From Oceanisphaera sp. IT1-181 (GTDB taxonomy: Bacteria; Pseudomonadota; Gammaproteobacteria; Enterobacterales; Aeromonadaceae), in NCBI RefSeq assembly GCF_033807535.1, contig NZ_CP136856.1, positions 149,001-213,000 on the forward strand: a stretch of 64,000 nt of DNA. Direction: 5' to 3'. The notes beneath the pieces were generated by a model, which was not told where the DNA came from, did no database searches, and was given only the letters and a program-made list of their open reading frames with translations. The position numbers and the translations under genes were made by a program. Of the stretch, positions 44,038-52,235 are shown piece after piece; the stretch's first letter is position 1; each line of letters begins with the position of its first letter.

Positions 44038-44504
44038 AAGTCCCTTTAGAAGTTAGGTAAGTAAAATAGCGCCGATGACGACTAGGTGCAGAACACGCTC
44101 AGCAAACGACGCCATTGGCATCCGTTTGACGGGAAGGCAACGGCTCTGATCTACAGAGGAGGCCGAGCGAGCGGGGTAAAGCCCTAAGCGTGCACTTTTT
44201 CAGCATATTTATTCGCGTGGTTATTAGCCAAAGTATGTGCTGTTGAAAGCGGGTTTCTAACGCGCAAACTAAGCCCTAGCGATACTGAATGCCGTCAAGA
44301 TAGCGAAATAATACAAGATTTCCTAGCCCCCTATGAGAGGAATTAATCATAAGAGCCTGATTTTTTATGCCGTTACTGGTCGAGCGTAAGGCCAGTTTCC
44401 TAGCGCCAGCGGCGAGCCAAACCGGGCTGATGAGTAAAATACACCTGAAATATATATCAACATAACAGCGTTAAACTCAATTTAGCCGGCCATTTGGGAG
44501 CATC
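44038..44504. other. Intergenic stretch without recognisable content
   Basis: This 467-base gap lies upstream of aspA (minus strand) and downstream of the Nudix gene. It contains stops in all frames, no strong hairpin and no repeat family seen elsewhere in the window. It presumably holds the aspA promoter. Confidence 0.5.
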
Positions 44505-44945
44505 TTAATCCTGACGAGAACGTTTAATTATTTCAGTTAAATCTGGGCATAAAGGGGAGGGCAGTGCGACTGGCGAAAACCAGCCTACGTCTTCGGCATC
44601 ATCGGCGGCTTGCGCTTGGCCGCGCACATAATGGCCGACCACAGCGACCATTACATAATGGTGCGCTAACTCGCCATCCGCACCGTTTTCCAGTACGTCG
44701 AAGCAGGCAAAAGGGGCGTCCATCTCAGCCTGAATGGCGGTTTCTTCTAATAACTCTCGAGTCGCGCCCTGCGCCATGGTTTCACCCCATTCCAGCTTGC
44801 CACCGGGAAAGCCCCAATGGTCCGCATGGGGCGCAAATTTGCGCTTCACCAACAGCACTTGTTCTTGCTGCCAAACGATGGCAATTACGCCCACCTTTGG
44901 CTTGGGGTTGCTAGGTTTTTGATTATTCTGCGGTAAAGGCGCCAT
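44505..44945 (-). CDS. Nudix hydrolase, ADP-ribose pyrophosphatase-like
   Basis: A 146-residue cytoplasmic Nudix protein. The box is GGKLEWGETMAQGATRELLE followed by ETAIQ (near residues 48-72), complete in catalytic residues. The preceding KRKFAPHADHWGFP is common in ADP-ribose/NADH-type and MutT-like members. The substrate is not determinable. It stands alone. Confidence 0.85.
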   Translation of the reverse strand: MAPLPQNNQKPSNPKPKVGVIAIVWQQEQVLLVKRKFAPHADHWGFPGGKLEWGETMAQGATRELLEETAIQAEMDAPFACFDVLENGADGELAHHYVMVAVVGHYVRGQAQAADDAEDVGWFSPVALPSPLCPDLTEIIKRSRQD

Positions 44946-45085
44946 TTGCGCTCCTAAGCGTAAAAATAAGCACTCACCTTAGCGTAAAAAAGGGAGCGCT
45001 GCCTAGTGGCATTGCCAAGTCAGGTTATGGATGTAGCGGGCGATCCGGATATTAAGAAGAGGAGGCAGGATCATGTTAGTTGCTT

Positions 45086-45124
45086 AGTACATAGTCGACG
45101 AGGTGCTTCGGCCGACTATGTACT
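45086..45124. repeat. Hairpin after the GlsB-type gene
   Basis: The perfect arms agtacatagtcg and cgactatgtact are separated by 15 bases. It lies just beyond the stop of the small membrane-protein gene but lacks a T run on either strand, so a terminator role is uncertain. Confidence 0.5.
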
Positions 45125-45137
45125 TAAGCGATTATGG

Positions 45138-45386
45138 TTATTTTTTCGTTAAACGATAAATGAACAGTAATACTAGGGCGCCAATAATGGCGGTAAAAAA
45201 GCTGCCAAAGTTAAACCCGGTTACGCCGCCAAAGCCCAACAAGGTGCCAATCCAGCCACCAACGAAGGCCCCAGCCACCCCTAGAATCATGGTAATGAAA
45301 AAGCCGCCGCCATCACGTCCCGGCATCAACCACTTGGCGAGGAGGCCGGCGATCAGACCAAAAATAATCCAGCTTAAAATACCCAT
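45138..45386 (-). CDS. GlsB/YeaQ/YmgE-family stress membrane protein
   Basis: An 82-residue protein with three hydrophobic glycine-rich helices: GILSWIIFGLIAGLLAKWLM, then PGRDGGGFFITMILGVAGAF, then IGALVLLFIYRLTKK. The pattern is that of the transglycosylase-associated/GlsB family, small inner-membrane proteins linked to envelope or general stress. Their molecular role is not known. A good ribosome site precedes the ATG. It is followed by a perfect hairpin. Confidence 0.9.
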   Translation of the reverse strand: MGILSWIIFGLIAGLLAKWLMPGRDGGGFFITMILGVAGAFVGGWIGTLLGFGGVTGFNFGSFFTAIIGALVLLFIYRLTKK

Positions 45387-45437
45387 CAGATAGCTTCCCT
45401 ATTAAAGTGACTAGCCTTAAATAAACACCAGGATAGG

Positions 45438-45773
45438 CTAGCCGTCAATGAGGGCCCAGTGATTATCCCATTGATAAGCCGAATAAAAGCGTTGCTCGCG
45501 ACCGCTATTGTCCAGCTGGCTAATGCCGCCATGGCCACTGCTTAACCAAATCTGCTCGTTATTGGCCACGGCGCCCGAGGCATCGGGAAGCGGGGCTATG
45601 CGGATCAGCTCACCACTGTGGCGATGCCAAAGGCCATAGCAATTACCTGGCGGCGAGGTGGCGGCAATTAAGGTGTCGGTAACGGCGAAACTGGCAATGT
45701 AGTGATTAAAGCGTGCCCAATCCAGCGCGCCACCCCCTAAGGCCTGCAGCGGCTGGCCAGGGCGATGGCGCAC
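45438..45773 (-). pseudogene. 3' remnant of a DUF1513 gene
   Basis: About 110 codons on the minus strand (NHYIASFAVTDTLIAATSPP, GELIRIAPLPDASGAVANNE, IWLSSGHGGISQL, WDNHWALIDG) match the C-terminal end of DUF1513 periplasmic beta-propeller-like proteins, which normally have about 350-370 residues. The frame runs upstream straight into a repeat element (45777-45808) and then a stop, with no ATG, ribosome site or signal peptide. The gene has therefore lost about two thirds of its 5' part. Annotation software may call a GTG at 45773 as its start. Confidence 0.65.
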
Positions 45774-45776
45774 TAG

Positions 45777-45808
45777 ACCGAGATCCTGATGGTCATCAGG
45801 AAGACGGC
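45777..45808. repeat. Partial two-hairpin element at the DUF1513 break
   Basis: The sequence accgagatcctgatggtcat with caggaagacggcaaaaa repeats the right half of the element at 20825-20915 with one change. It marks the point where the DUF1513 remnant loses similarity, so a recombination between copies may have removed the 5' end. Confidence 0.6.
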
Positions 45809-45851
45809 AAAAACAGCGTCCTTAGAGTTATCTTTAGCTGGTCGCTACCAC

Positions 45852-46580
45852 CTATAGAATCTTGCTTAAAAACTCTTGGGTTCGGGGTTCTTGAGGGTTA
45901 TCAAACAAGGCGGTGGGGGTGTTCTGTTCTAAAATTCGTCCTTCATGAATAAATACCACGCGATCACTCACCTCTCGGGCAAAGCCCATTTCGTGGGTAA
46001 CCACCACCATGGTCATGCCCTCTAGTGCTAGTTGCTTCATTACCGCCAATACTTCGCCCACCATTTCGGGGTCTAACGCCGAGGTAGGCTCATCAAACAA
46101 CATGATTTTTGGATTCATGGCCAGCGCGCGGGCAATGGCGACGCGCTGTTTTTGGCCACCGGAGAGCTCTCCTGGATAAGCATCGGCTTTATCAGATAAG
46201 CCTACTTTGTCTAATAATTCGAGCGCGGCTTTTTTAGCGTCGGCTTTAGAGGTGCCTCTGGCTTTAATGGGCGCCAAGGTGATATTGCCCAACACTGTTT
46301 TATGAGGGAATAAATTAAAGTGTTGAAATACCATGCCCACTTCTTGGCGTATTTTATTAATATCTGTGCCTTTGGCGGTAATGTCCTGACCGTCAATCAC
46401 CACTTGGCCAGAGGTTATCTCGTCCAGTTTATTTAAGCAGCGTAAAAAGGTGCTCTTGCCCGAGCCCGAGGCACCAATCACGCACACCACTTCTTTGGCG
46501 TTAATATCGATAGAAATGCCTTTTAATACCTGATTGCTACCAAAAGACTTTTCTAGATTGTGTACTTGAATGATGCTCAT
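45852..46580 (-). CDS. Polar amino-acid ABC transporter ATP-binding protein
   Basis: A 242-residue ATPase that powers the importer encoded just upstream. Walker A is GASGSGKSTFLRC (near residue 34), the signature is LSGGQKQRVAIARAL, Walker B is KIMLFDEPTSALD, and the switch His is in VVVTHEMGF. It closely resembles GlnQ/ArtP-type proteins. Its start overlaps the permease stop by four bases (ATGA). The substrate class is glutamine, arginine or another polar amino acid. Confidence 0.92.
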   Translation of the reverse strand: MSIIQVHNLEKSFGSNQVLKGISIDINAKEVVCVIGASGSGKSTFLRCLNKLDEITSGQVVIDGQDITAKGTDINKIRQEVGMVFQHFNLFPHKTVLGNITLAPIKARGTSKADAKKAALELLDKVGLSDKADAYPGELSGGQKQRVAIARALAMNPKIMLFDEPTSALDPEMVGEVLAVMKQLALEGMTMVVVTHEMGFAREVSDRVVFIHEGRILEQNTPTALFDNPQEPRTQEFLSKIL

Positions 46581-47227
46581 GGCAGTTTAGATCTCCGCTC
46601 TAAGTAGCTAGACAATAAAGAGAGCATGTAGATCACCACAAAATACATAGCGCCCACGGCAATCCAAATTTCAAAGGCTTTAAAGGTGGCTGCAATTTGC
46701 ACCTGTCCTTTTTGAGTTAGATCCGCAATACCAATCACCGAGAGTAAGGATGTGTCTTTTAAGCTAATAATGGCTTGGTTGGTAAAGGCCGGTAACATAC
46801 GACGAAAAGACTGGGGCAAAATCACATAGCGCATACTTTGGCTACTGGTTAGACCCAATGAGCGCGCCGCTTCATTTTGACCTTTATCCAATGATTGAAT
46901 GCCCGCTCGAATAATCTCTGAGTAATAAGCACCGGCATTAATGGCCACGGTGAAGATGCCGGCCGACTCTCGGTCTAGGCTGAAAAATCCCAGTGAATTT
47001 AAACCAAAATATATAAAAAACAACTGCACTAAAATTGGCGTGCCACGAATGATATCAACGAATATTTTAGACAACCAAGTCAAAGGCTTGATGGGGGAAA
47101 GACGCATTAAGGCTAATATCAGTCCAATACCAAAGCCTAAAATAATGGCAATGATAAATACCTTGAGGGTAACTTGTAGCCCTTGCCACAAGTAAGGTAG
47201 AGATTGAATGACGACATCCATGCTCAC
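46577..47227 (-). CDS. Polar amino-acid ABC transporter permease
   Basis: A 216-residue inner-membrane permease of the HisMQ/GlnP type with about five helices. The N-terminal YLWQGLQVTLKVFIIAIILG and FVDIIRGTPILVQLFFIYFG are signature segments. The EAA loop is EIIRAGIQSLDKGQNEAARS then LGLTSSQSMRYVILPQ. A single permease gene suggests a homodimer. It lies between the binding-protein and ATPase genes in one operon. Confidence 0.93.
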   Translation of the reverse strand: MSMDVVIQSLPYLWQGLQVTLKVFIIAIILGFGIGLILALMRLSPIKPLTWLSKIFVDIIRGTPILVQLFFIYFGLNSLGFFSLDRESAGIFTVAINAGAYYSEIIRAGIQSLDKGQNEAARSLGLTSSQSMRYVILPQSFRRMLPAFTNQAIISLKDTSLLSVIGIADLTQKGQVQIAATFKAFEIWIAVGAMYFVVIYMLSLLSSYLERRSKLP

Positions 47228-47301
47228 ATCCTTATTAAAAATCTTTATAAAGTCGCTAGCTTAGCGGTTAGTTGGCGTTAACTAGCGACCTTTGTAGCGG
47301 C

Positions 47302-48075
47302 TTAATCCAAATAGGCGTCGATAATTTTATCGTATTCGCCGTTTTCCTTTAGATTGGCAAGACCATCGTTGATCATCTTCAATAACTCGTCATTCTTATC
47401 TTTTAATACTGAAATGCCATAGTTATCACCTGTGAGTCGCTCGCCAACGGTTTTCAATTTCAAGCCGCCAGTTGCAATGGCATAACTGATCACGGGGTAA
47501 TCTTCCATTAAGGCATCGGCGGTACCATTAGTGACTTCCTGAAACATGGAAGCACTGTCGCTGACCTGAATAATGCTATAGCCATATTCTTCGGTGTTCT
47601 TATCGGCAAAAGACGCACCCACGGTACCATTTTTAACCACGACTTTTTTGCCAGATAAATCATCTAAACTGGCGATGTTGTCATTGTCATTTGCCACCAC
47701 TAACGACACGCCAGCGGCAAAGTAAGCTTCAGAAAAATCAACGGTTTCTTTACGCTTATCGGTAATACTCATGCCGCCCATGCCCACGTCTAGCATGCCG
47801 GCTTGCATGGCGGGAATGATGCCCGAAAAGTCCATTTGCTCAATATTGATTTTAAAACCTTGGTCTTTGGCAATGGCGTTAATTAAGTCCACATCAATGC
47901 CCACGAGTTGGCCATCTTTGGTAAATTCAAACGGCGGATAGGTATTATCCACCCCTACTTTATAGACTTTGTCTGGCGTAGCCGCAGCACTGCTGGTCGC
48001 TTGAGTATCAGGCTTATCACAGGCACTTAAGCCCAGTGCCGCTACCAAACTTAGTAAGACCACGTTCTTTTTCAT
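47302..48075 (-). CDS. Amino-acid ABC transporter binding lipoprotein
   Basis: A 257-residue substrate-binding protein of the bacterial SBP_3 family. The signal peptide ends in a lipobox, LGLSAC, with Cys19 as lipidation site. Asp20 at +2 predicts retention in the inner membrane, so the binder would be tethered next to its permease. Typical blocks are VGVDNTYPPFEF, DFSGIIPAMQAGMLDVGMGG and MSITDKRKETVDFSEAYF. It is first in a three-gene operon. The ligand is probably a polar amino acid and is not further defined. Confidence 0.92.
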   Translation of the reverse strand: MKKNVVLLSLVAALGLSACDKPDTQATSSAAATPDKVYKVGVDNTYPPFEFTKDGQLVGIDVDLINAIAKDQGFKINIEQMDFSGIIPAMQAGMLDVGMGGMSITDKRKETVDFSEAYFAAGVSLVVANDNDNIASLDDLSGKKVVVKNGTVGASFADKNTEEYGYSIIQVSDSASMFQEVTNGTADALMEDYPVISYAIATGGLKLKTVGERLTGDNYGISVLKDKNDELLKMINDGLANLKENGEYDKIIDAYLD

Positions 48076-48305
48076 ACTGACTTACCCCTTCCTTAAGGCT
48101 AGTTAACATCTATGGTGAACATCTTAGTTACATTTAGCTTGCGCTTAGTTTTTGGCATTTCAAATATAAAAACACCATTTCTTTACGAAATTACAGCATA
48201 AACAATAGTATATAAACTAATGATACGATCGTTTTCAAGCTATTGGAAAAGCAGATAAGTGTCAAATTATTGTTAAATTCACGCGCTGAAACTGCGTGTC
48301 AGCCC

Positions 48306-48767
48306 TCATTCAGCAATGTCGGCGATCAGGGCTTCCAGCAGCTTTTGCAGCAAGTCGGCACTCACGCCCAGCGACAGCCCCCGCTTGCCGCCGGACACCA
48401 AGATCTCGGTATGTTGCAGCGCCGAGGCATCCACGACTGTTATCAGCCGTTTTTTCTGCGCGAACGGGCTAATGCCGCCCACCTTATAACCGGTCAGTCG
48501 CTCAGCTTTGGCGGGCGGCATCATTTCCAGCTTTTTTACGCCCGCCGCTTTGGCCAAGCGCTTTAAATTAACCTTGTTTGAAGAGGGCACTAGCGCCACC
48601 ACCGCACCTTGCTCACCTTCCGTCAGCAAGGTCTTGAATACCTGATTTAAGGGCACGTGTAATTGACTCGCCGCATGGGCACCAAAGTCGTCTTGGGCGC
48701 TACATTCATAGGGGTGCAGGGTAAACACGGCGTATTGTTTTTCTAAAAATAAGATGGCTGGCGTCAT
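48306..48767 (-). CDS. ybaK: Cys-tRNA(Pro)/Cys-tRNA(Cys) deacylase YbaK
   Basis: A 153-residue trans-editing factor that removes cysteine mischarged onto tRNA-Pro. The family blocks are HPYECSAQ, VFKTLL, VVALVPSSNKVNLKRLAKAA (with the essential Lys) and TGYKVGGISPFAQKK. ILVSGGKRGLSLGVS closes the fold. I chose the ATG of MTPAIL; a TTG four codons upstream is in frame. The gene is single. Confidence 0.94.
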   Translation of the reverse strand: MTPAILFLEKQYAVFTLHPYECSAQDDFGAHAASQLHVPLNQVFKTLLTEGEQGAVVALVPSSNKVNLKRLAKAAGVKKLEMMPPAKAERLTGYKVGGISPFAQKKRLITVVDASALQHTEILVSGGKRGLSLGVSADLLQKLLEALIADIAE

Positions 48768-48964
48768 GGTCGTGTCCAAGCGGATGAAGATGTAGGCCTG
48801 ATTATGTAAGAAAAGTGATGTAAAAAATATTATGGGGAAAAAACAGAGCGATAAAAGTGAGACTGATTAAACCTTTGCAGAGCGTCCAAATAGGGTAACA
48901 ATAACGGCACAATTATAGGTCTGGTTATCCGAGTGGATAACACCGAAATAAGAGAGCATTACCA

Positions 48965-49906
48965 ATGTTAGGTTTTATCACCCAGTTATTCCCGCTATGG
49001 GCTTTGTTGTTGTCTACGCTGGCCTTTTTTCAACCCCAGCTTTTTGTGGGCATTAAAGGCCAAATCGTACCTTTACTGACCCTTATTATGCTGTGCATGG
49101 GCTTAACGCTGAGCATTAGTGATTTTCGCAATGTGCTGGCCAGCAAAAAAGCCTTATTAGTGGGCGTGATACTGCAGTTTAGCGTGATGCCGGTGGTGGC
49201 CTTGTTGATTGCGTTGTTATTTGGCTTTGATGCCGAGCTGACGGTCGGCATGTTGTTAGTGGGCAGCGTGGCGGGCGGTACTTCATCTAATGTGATGTGC
49301 TATTTAGCCAAGGGCGACACGGCTTTATCCATCTCCATGACCGCCATCTCTACCTTATTGGGCGTGGTAATGACGCCGGTACTGGTGGCACTGTTGGTCG
49401 GCCAAAGCATAGATGTGCCAGTGCAGTCGATGCTGATTAGTTTGTTACAAGTGGTAGTGGCGCCGGTATTGCTGGGCGTGGTGCTGAATTATGTGCTGGG
49501 TGGCGTGGTGAAGCGGGTAGAGCCAATTTTGCCGTTATTGTCCATGGTTGCCATCGTACTGATCATCAGTATCGTCGTGGCCTTGAATGTGGATAATATC
49601 GCGCATATTGGTGGCATAGTGGCGCTGGCGGTCATACTGCACAACAGCTGTGGCTTGTTGCTAGGTTATGGTATTACGGCACTGATGGGCTTTGATAAAA
49701 AGACCTGCCGTACTATCGCCTTCGAGGTGGGCTTACAAAACTCCGGCCTCGCCACCGCCTTGGCCATGAAGTTCTTTAGCCCAGCGGCTGCCTTACCCGG
49801 CACGCTGTTCAGCGTTTGGCATAACATCTCCGGATCTTTATTAGCAGGCTACTGGGCGAAGAAACCACTGACTGAGAAGGCAGAATCAGTAAAGAACGAG
49901 GCGTGA
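48965..49906 (+). CDS. Bile acid:sodium symporter (BASS) family transporter
   Basis: A 313-residue inner-membrane protein with about nine to ten helices. The SBF family motifs are LMLCMGLTLSISDFRNVL-like (LIMLCMGLTLSISDF), GGTSSNVMCYLAKGDTALS and FEVGLQNSGLATALAMKFF. Bacterial members transport bile acids, keto-acids or pantoate-like compounds with sodium. The substrate here is unknown. It is a single gene; a hairpin (aaccagcag / ctgctggtt, 49938-49974) lies shortly after its stop and may end the transcript. Confidence 0.9.
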   Translation: MLGFITQLFPLWALLLSTLAFFQPQLFVGIKGQIVPLLTLIMLCMGLTLSISDFRNVLASKKALLVGVILQFSVMPVVALLIALLFGFDAELTVGMLLVGSVAGGTSSNVMCYLAKGDTALSISMTAISTLLGVVMTPVLVALLVGQSIDVPVQSMLISLLQVVVAPVLLGVVLNYVLGGVVKRVEPILPLLSMVAIVLIISIVVALNVDNIAHIGGIVALAVILHNSCGLLLGYGITALMGFDKKTCRTIAFEVGLQNSGLATALAMKFFSPAAALPGTLFSVWHNISGSLLAGYWAKKPLTEKAESVKNEA

Positions 49907-49937
49907 TAAGTTAGTCTGAATGCCATGATTAATAGAT

Positions 49938-49980
49938 AACCAGCAGGCTCGAACAATTAACGGGGCTGCTGGTTGTTATT
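49938..49980 (+). terminator. Possible terminator of the BASS gene
   Basis: A perfect 9-bp stem aaccagcag / ctgctggtt has a long 19-base loop and only a weak T-rich tail (gttattct). It lies about 30 bases after the stop codon. Confidence 0.4.
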
Positions 49981-50025
49981 CTATGCGTCAGGCGGAAGGC
50001 CGCTATTGATAAGATTACCGGCGCT

Positions 50026-50517
50026 TTATAAAATTACCGGTCTATTGGGCAATACGTTGGCATTGTTATCGCTATGCTGTGGAGCCTGTGTTTTCAAGAT
50101 AACTTGGATAGCGTCAACGGCCGCCATCAGCCCATCAAGATAATCAGCCTTGGCTAAGCGAGCCTGCAAATCTGCACACACTTGCTGCCACTGGGCACTG
50201 CTGGCATCTATCCCTCGGTCGGCAATAATTTCTATGGCGCGGCTATCTAGCGCTAAATACAACAGCACGCCACTGTTTAACGGGGTATCCCAGACCTTTA
50301 AGCGGCCATAGACTTCTAAGGCGCGCAAATGCGCATCTTGTTCATGGCTCGGCATTATGGCCTCTACCGCCACCACTAACTCGCCGGTGTGCTCAGACTC
50401 AGCTTGCCTAATACGCTCGGCAATCTGTGCCAGCATGGGCTCATCGAAGTGTCGCCGGCGTAACCACTGGCCTTCTAAGGCGGCAATACCAGTGAGACGT
50501 TTAAATTTGTTTTGCAT
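50026..50517 (-). CDS. Short TPM-domain protein
   Basis: A 163-residue protein with a TPM domain (residues about 20-145: HFDEPMLAQIAERIRQAESE, TGELVVAVEA, LNSGVLLYLALDSRAIEIIA, DRGID). It has neither the signal peptide nor the glycine-rich tail of the neighbouring TPM protein, so it is probably a soluble partner. GAGGAGC precedes the ATG. It is the third gene of a LemA-TPM-TPM operon, an order found in several proteobacteria. The biochemical function is unknown. Confidence 0.85.
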   Translation of the reverse strand: MQNKFKRLTGIAALEGQWLRRRHFDEPMLAQIAERIRQAESEHTGELVVAVEAIMPSHEQDAHLRALEVYGRLKVWDTPLNSGVLLYLALDSRAIEIIADRGIDASSAQWQQVCADLQARLAKADYLDGLMAAVDAIQVILKTQAPQHSDNNANVLPNRPVIL

Positions 50518-50550
50518 GCTTGCTCCTCTTCGCCAGCCACTATCTATCTG

Positions 50551-50622
50551 CCATCATTCACCAGTCACTACTCACCAACCATCATTCATTAACCATTACT
50601 TACCACTCACTACTTACCAGCC
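50551..50622. repeat. Low-complexity ccatcattca / ccactcactac repeats
   Basis: The 94-base gap between the two TPM genes is made of degenerate short units such as catcattcacca, gtcactactcacca, accatcattcatta and ccactcactactta. It probably arose by slippage and carries no reading frame of note. Confidence 0.5.
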
Positions 50623-51540
50623 ACCGGAGGCACCACCGCCACCGCTGCTGCCTCCACCGCCGCCGCCAAAACCGCCACCACCACGGCCACGACCAAAACC
50701 TCCGCCTAAGCCTCCTAATATTGCGCCTCTACGGGAGGCTCGTCCCGAGCTGCCTTTACCACCGGCACCAAAGGCTTTACCCACCAAAGATAAGATCAGC
50801 GCAATTACCCCCGCCACGATAGAGATAGGGATACTGCCAAAAATAAAGAAAGAGACAATGCCAATCAAAAATGCGGCGGCAAGCGGGGGCAACATAAAAG
50901 CAAAAAAAGCTAAGGGTAATAGCATGCCGAGTGAGTCGCCATCATCGGCAGCCATATTTTGCTCTGTGGCGGGGGGCGGTAAGTCTTCCCCCGCCACCAA
51001 AGCCATGATCCTATCTACGCCTTCTTGAATACCCGCCGCGTACTCATTTTTTGCAAAATAGGGTGTTATAAACTCACGTATAATGCGCCCAGACTGCAAA
51101 TCTGTGACGGCACCCTCTAGGCCATAACCCACTTCAATACGTAAGCGACGGTCATCTTTGGCCACCACGAGCAATATGCCATCATCAATCTTTTCACGGC
51201 CCAGTTGCCATTGGTCATAAACGCGGCGCGCATATTGATCTATGCCATCTTCCCCTGTGGTGGGTACCACCAGCACAAAAATCTGCGCCCCTTTGCTTTT
51301 CTCAAAGGCTTCGAGTTGCTGCGTCAAGGCCGTTTTTTGGGCACCACTTAAGGTGCCTGTGGTATCCACCACCCAATTATCCAGCTTAGGAACCGCAATG
51401 GTTTGATCTTGCGCCCAAGTGGGCAGCGCCAAAAATAAGGACATCACCAAGGTGAGGGTCATTAATAGCAAAGTGGTGAACCCGCTGGCGCGCCTGTGTT
51501 GGTGCTTAGCGTGTTGATGCTCGGTATGTTGAAGAAGCAT
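50614..51540 (-). CDS. TPM-domain membrane protein with glycine-rich tail (YgcG type)
   Basis: A 308-residue envelope protein. After a charged N-terminus, a signal segment (TTLLLMTLTLVMSLFLALP, cleaved near TWAQ) leads to a periplasmic TPM domain (about 50-190: WVVDTTGTLSGAQKTALTQQ, LVVAKDDRRLRIEVGYGLEG). Two hydrophobic helices follow (about 205-260). The C-terminus is extremely Gly/Ser-rich (GRGRGGGGFGGGGGGSSGGG). This is the YgcG architecture. The operon with LemA suggests a shared envelope role of unknown chemistry. Confidence 0.88.
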   Translation of the reverse strand: MLLQHTEHQHAKHQHRRASGFTTLLLMTLTLVMSLFLALPTWAQDQTIAVPKLDNWVVDTTGTLSGAQKTALTQQLEAFEKSKGAQIFVLVVPTTGEDGIDQYARRVYDQWQLGREKIDDGILLVVAKDDRRLRIEVGYGLEGAVTDLQSGRIIREFITPYFAKNEYAAGIQEGVDRIMALVAGEDLPPPATEQNMAADDGDSLGMLLPLAFFAFMLPPLAAAFLIGIVSFFIFGSIPISIVAGVIALILSLVGKAFGAGGKGSSGRASRRGAILGGLGGGFGRGRGGGGFGGGGGGSSGGGGASGGW

Positions 51541-51552
51541 GGTTGTTCCTTC

Positions 51553-52164
51553 TTAGTTCGCCTTATCAGCTGGCATATCAAAGCGTACTTCTGGGTTACG
51601 CATAATCTCAGATTGACGCTCTACCCCGTAGTTATCCTTAACCTTATAGCCCATCACTTTGGCGGTAATCACAGCAGGAAACTGACGAATAAACTGATTA
51701 TAGGCTTGTACGGCTTGCACGAAACGGCCACGCTCGGTGGCAATGCGGTTTTCTGTGCCCTCAAGCTGTGTCATTAAATCACGCACTACGCCATCACTTT
51801 TAAGTTCAGGGTAACTTTCAGAAACCGCCATTAAACGAGAGAGGGCGGAAGACAATTCACCCTGAGCCTGAGTAAAGCGCTGCATTAAGGCTGGATCATC
51901 TAAGTCGTTCACGCTGACATTAATTTGCCCCACCTTAGCCCGCGCCTCAGTCACATCGGTTAATACCCTGCGCTCTTGTTTCATGTAGGCATCAACTGAG
52001 CTCACCAGCTTGGGGACTAAATCTGCACGGCGCTCATACTGGTTTAAAGCTTGCGACCAAGTGGCTTTCACTTGTTCATCTAAGGTTTGGATCTGGTTGT
52101 AGCCGCAGCCTGTTAACAGTAGGGCGAGTAAGGAGGCGAATAGCCAACGAGCAGTTAGGATCAT
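51553..52164 (-). CDS. LemA-family lipoprotein
   Basis: A 203-residue envelope protein. The signal peptide has a lipobox LLTGC (Cys20) followed by Gly at +2. The LemA domain is a helical bundle: YNQIQTLDEQVKATWSQALN, QYERRADLVPKLVSSVDAYM, then SALSRLMAVSESYPELKSD and YNQFIRQFP. The usual C-terminal pattern PEVRFD is present. Its role is unknown. It is first in the operon, 12 bases ahead of the larger TPM gene. Confidence 0.92.
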   Translation of the reverse strand: MILTARWLFASLLALLLTGCGYNQIQTLDEQVKATWSQALNQYERRADLVPKLVSSVDAYMKQERRVLTDVTEARAKVGQINVSVNDLDDPALMQRFTQAQGELSSALSRLMAVSESYPELKSDGVVRDLMTQLEGTENRIATERGRFVQAVQAYNQFIRQFPAVITAKVMGYKVKDNYGVERQSEIMRNPEVRFDMPADKAN

Positions 52165-52235
52165 GGAATTTTCCTTTAGCGAGTGAGCATCAATGAATAA
52201 TAGGACTGTTAGTGTTTATAGCAGATGCCTGTGTA

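Noticed and set aside
50357..51028. A 223-codon plus-strand frame rich in Pro over the TPM genes
   Set aside because: The Pro runs are the antisense of the Gly-rich tail of the TPM protein; no independent coding signal.
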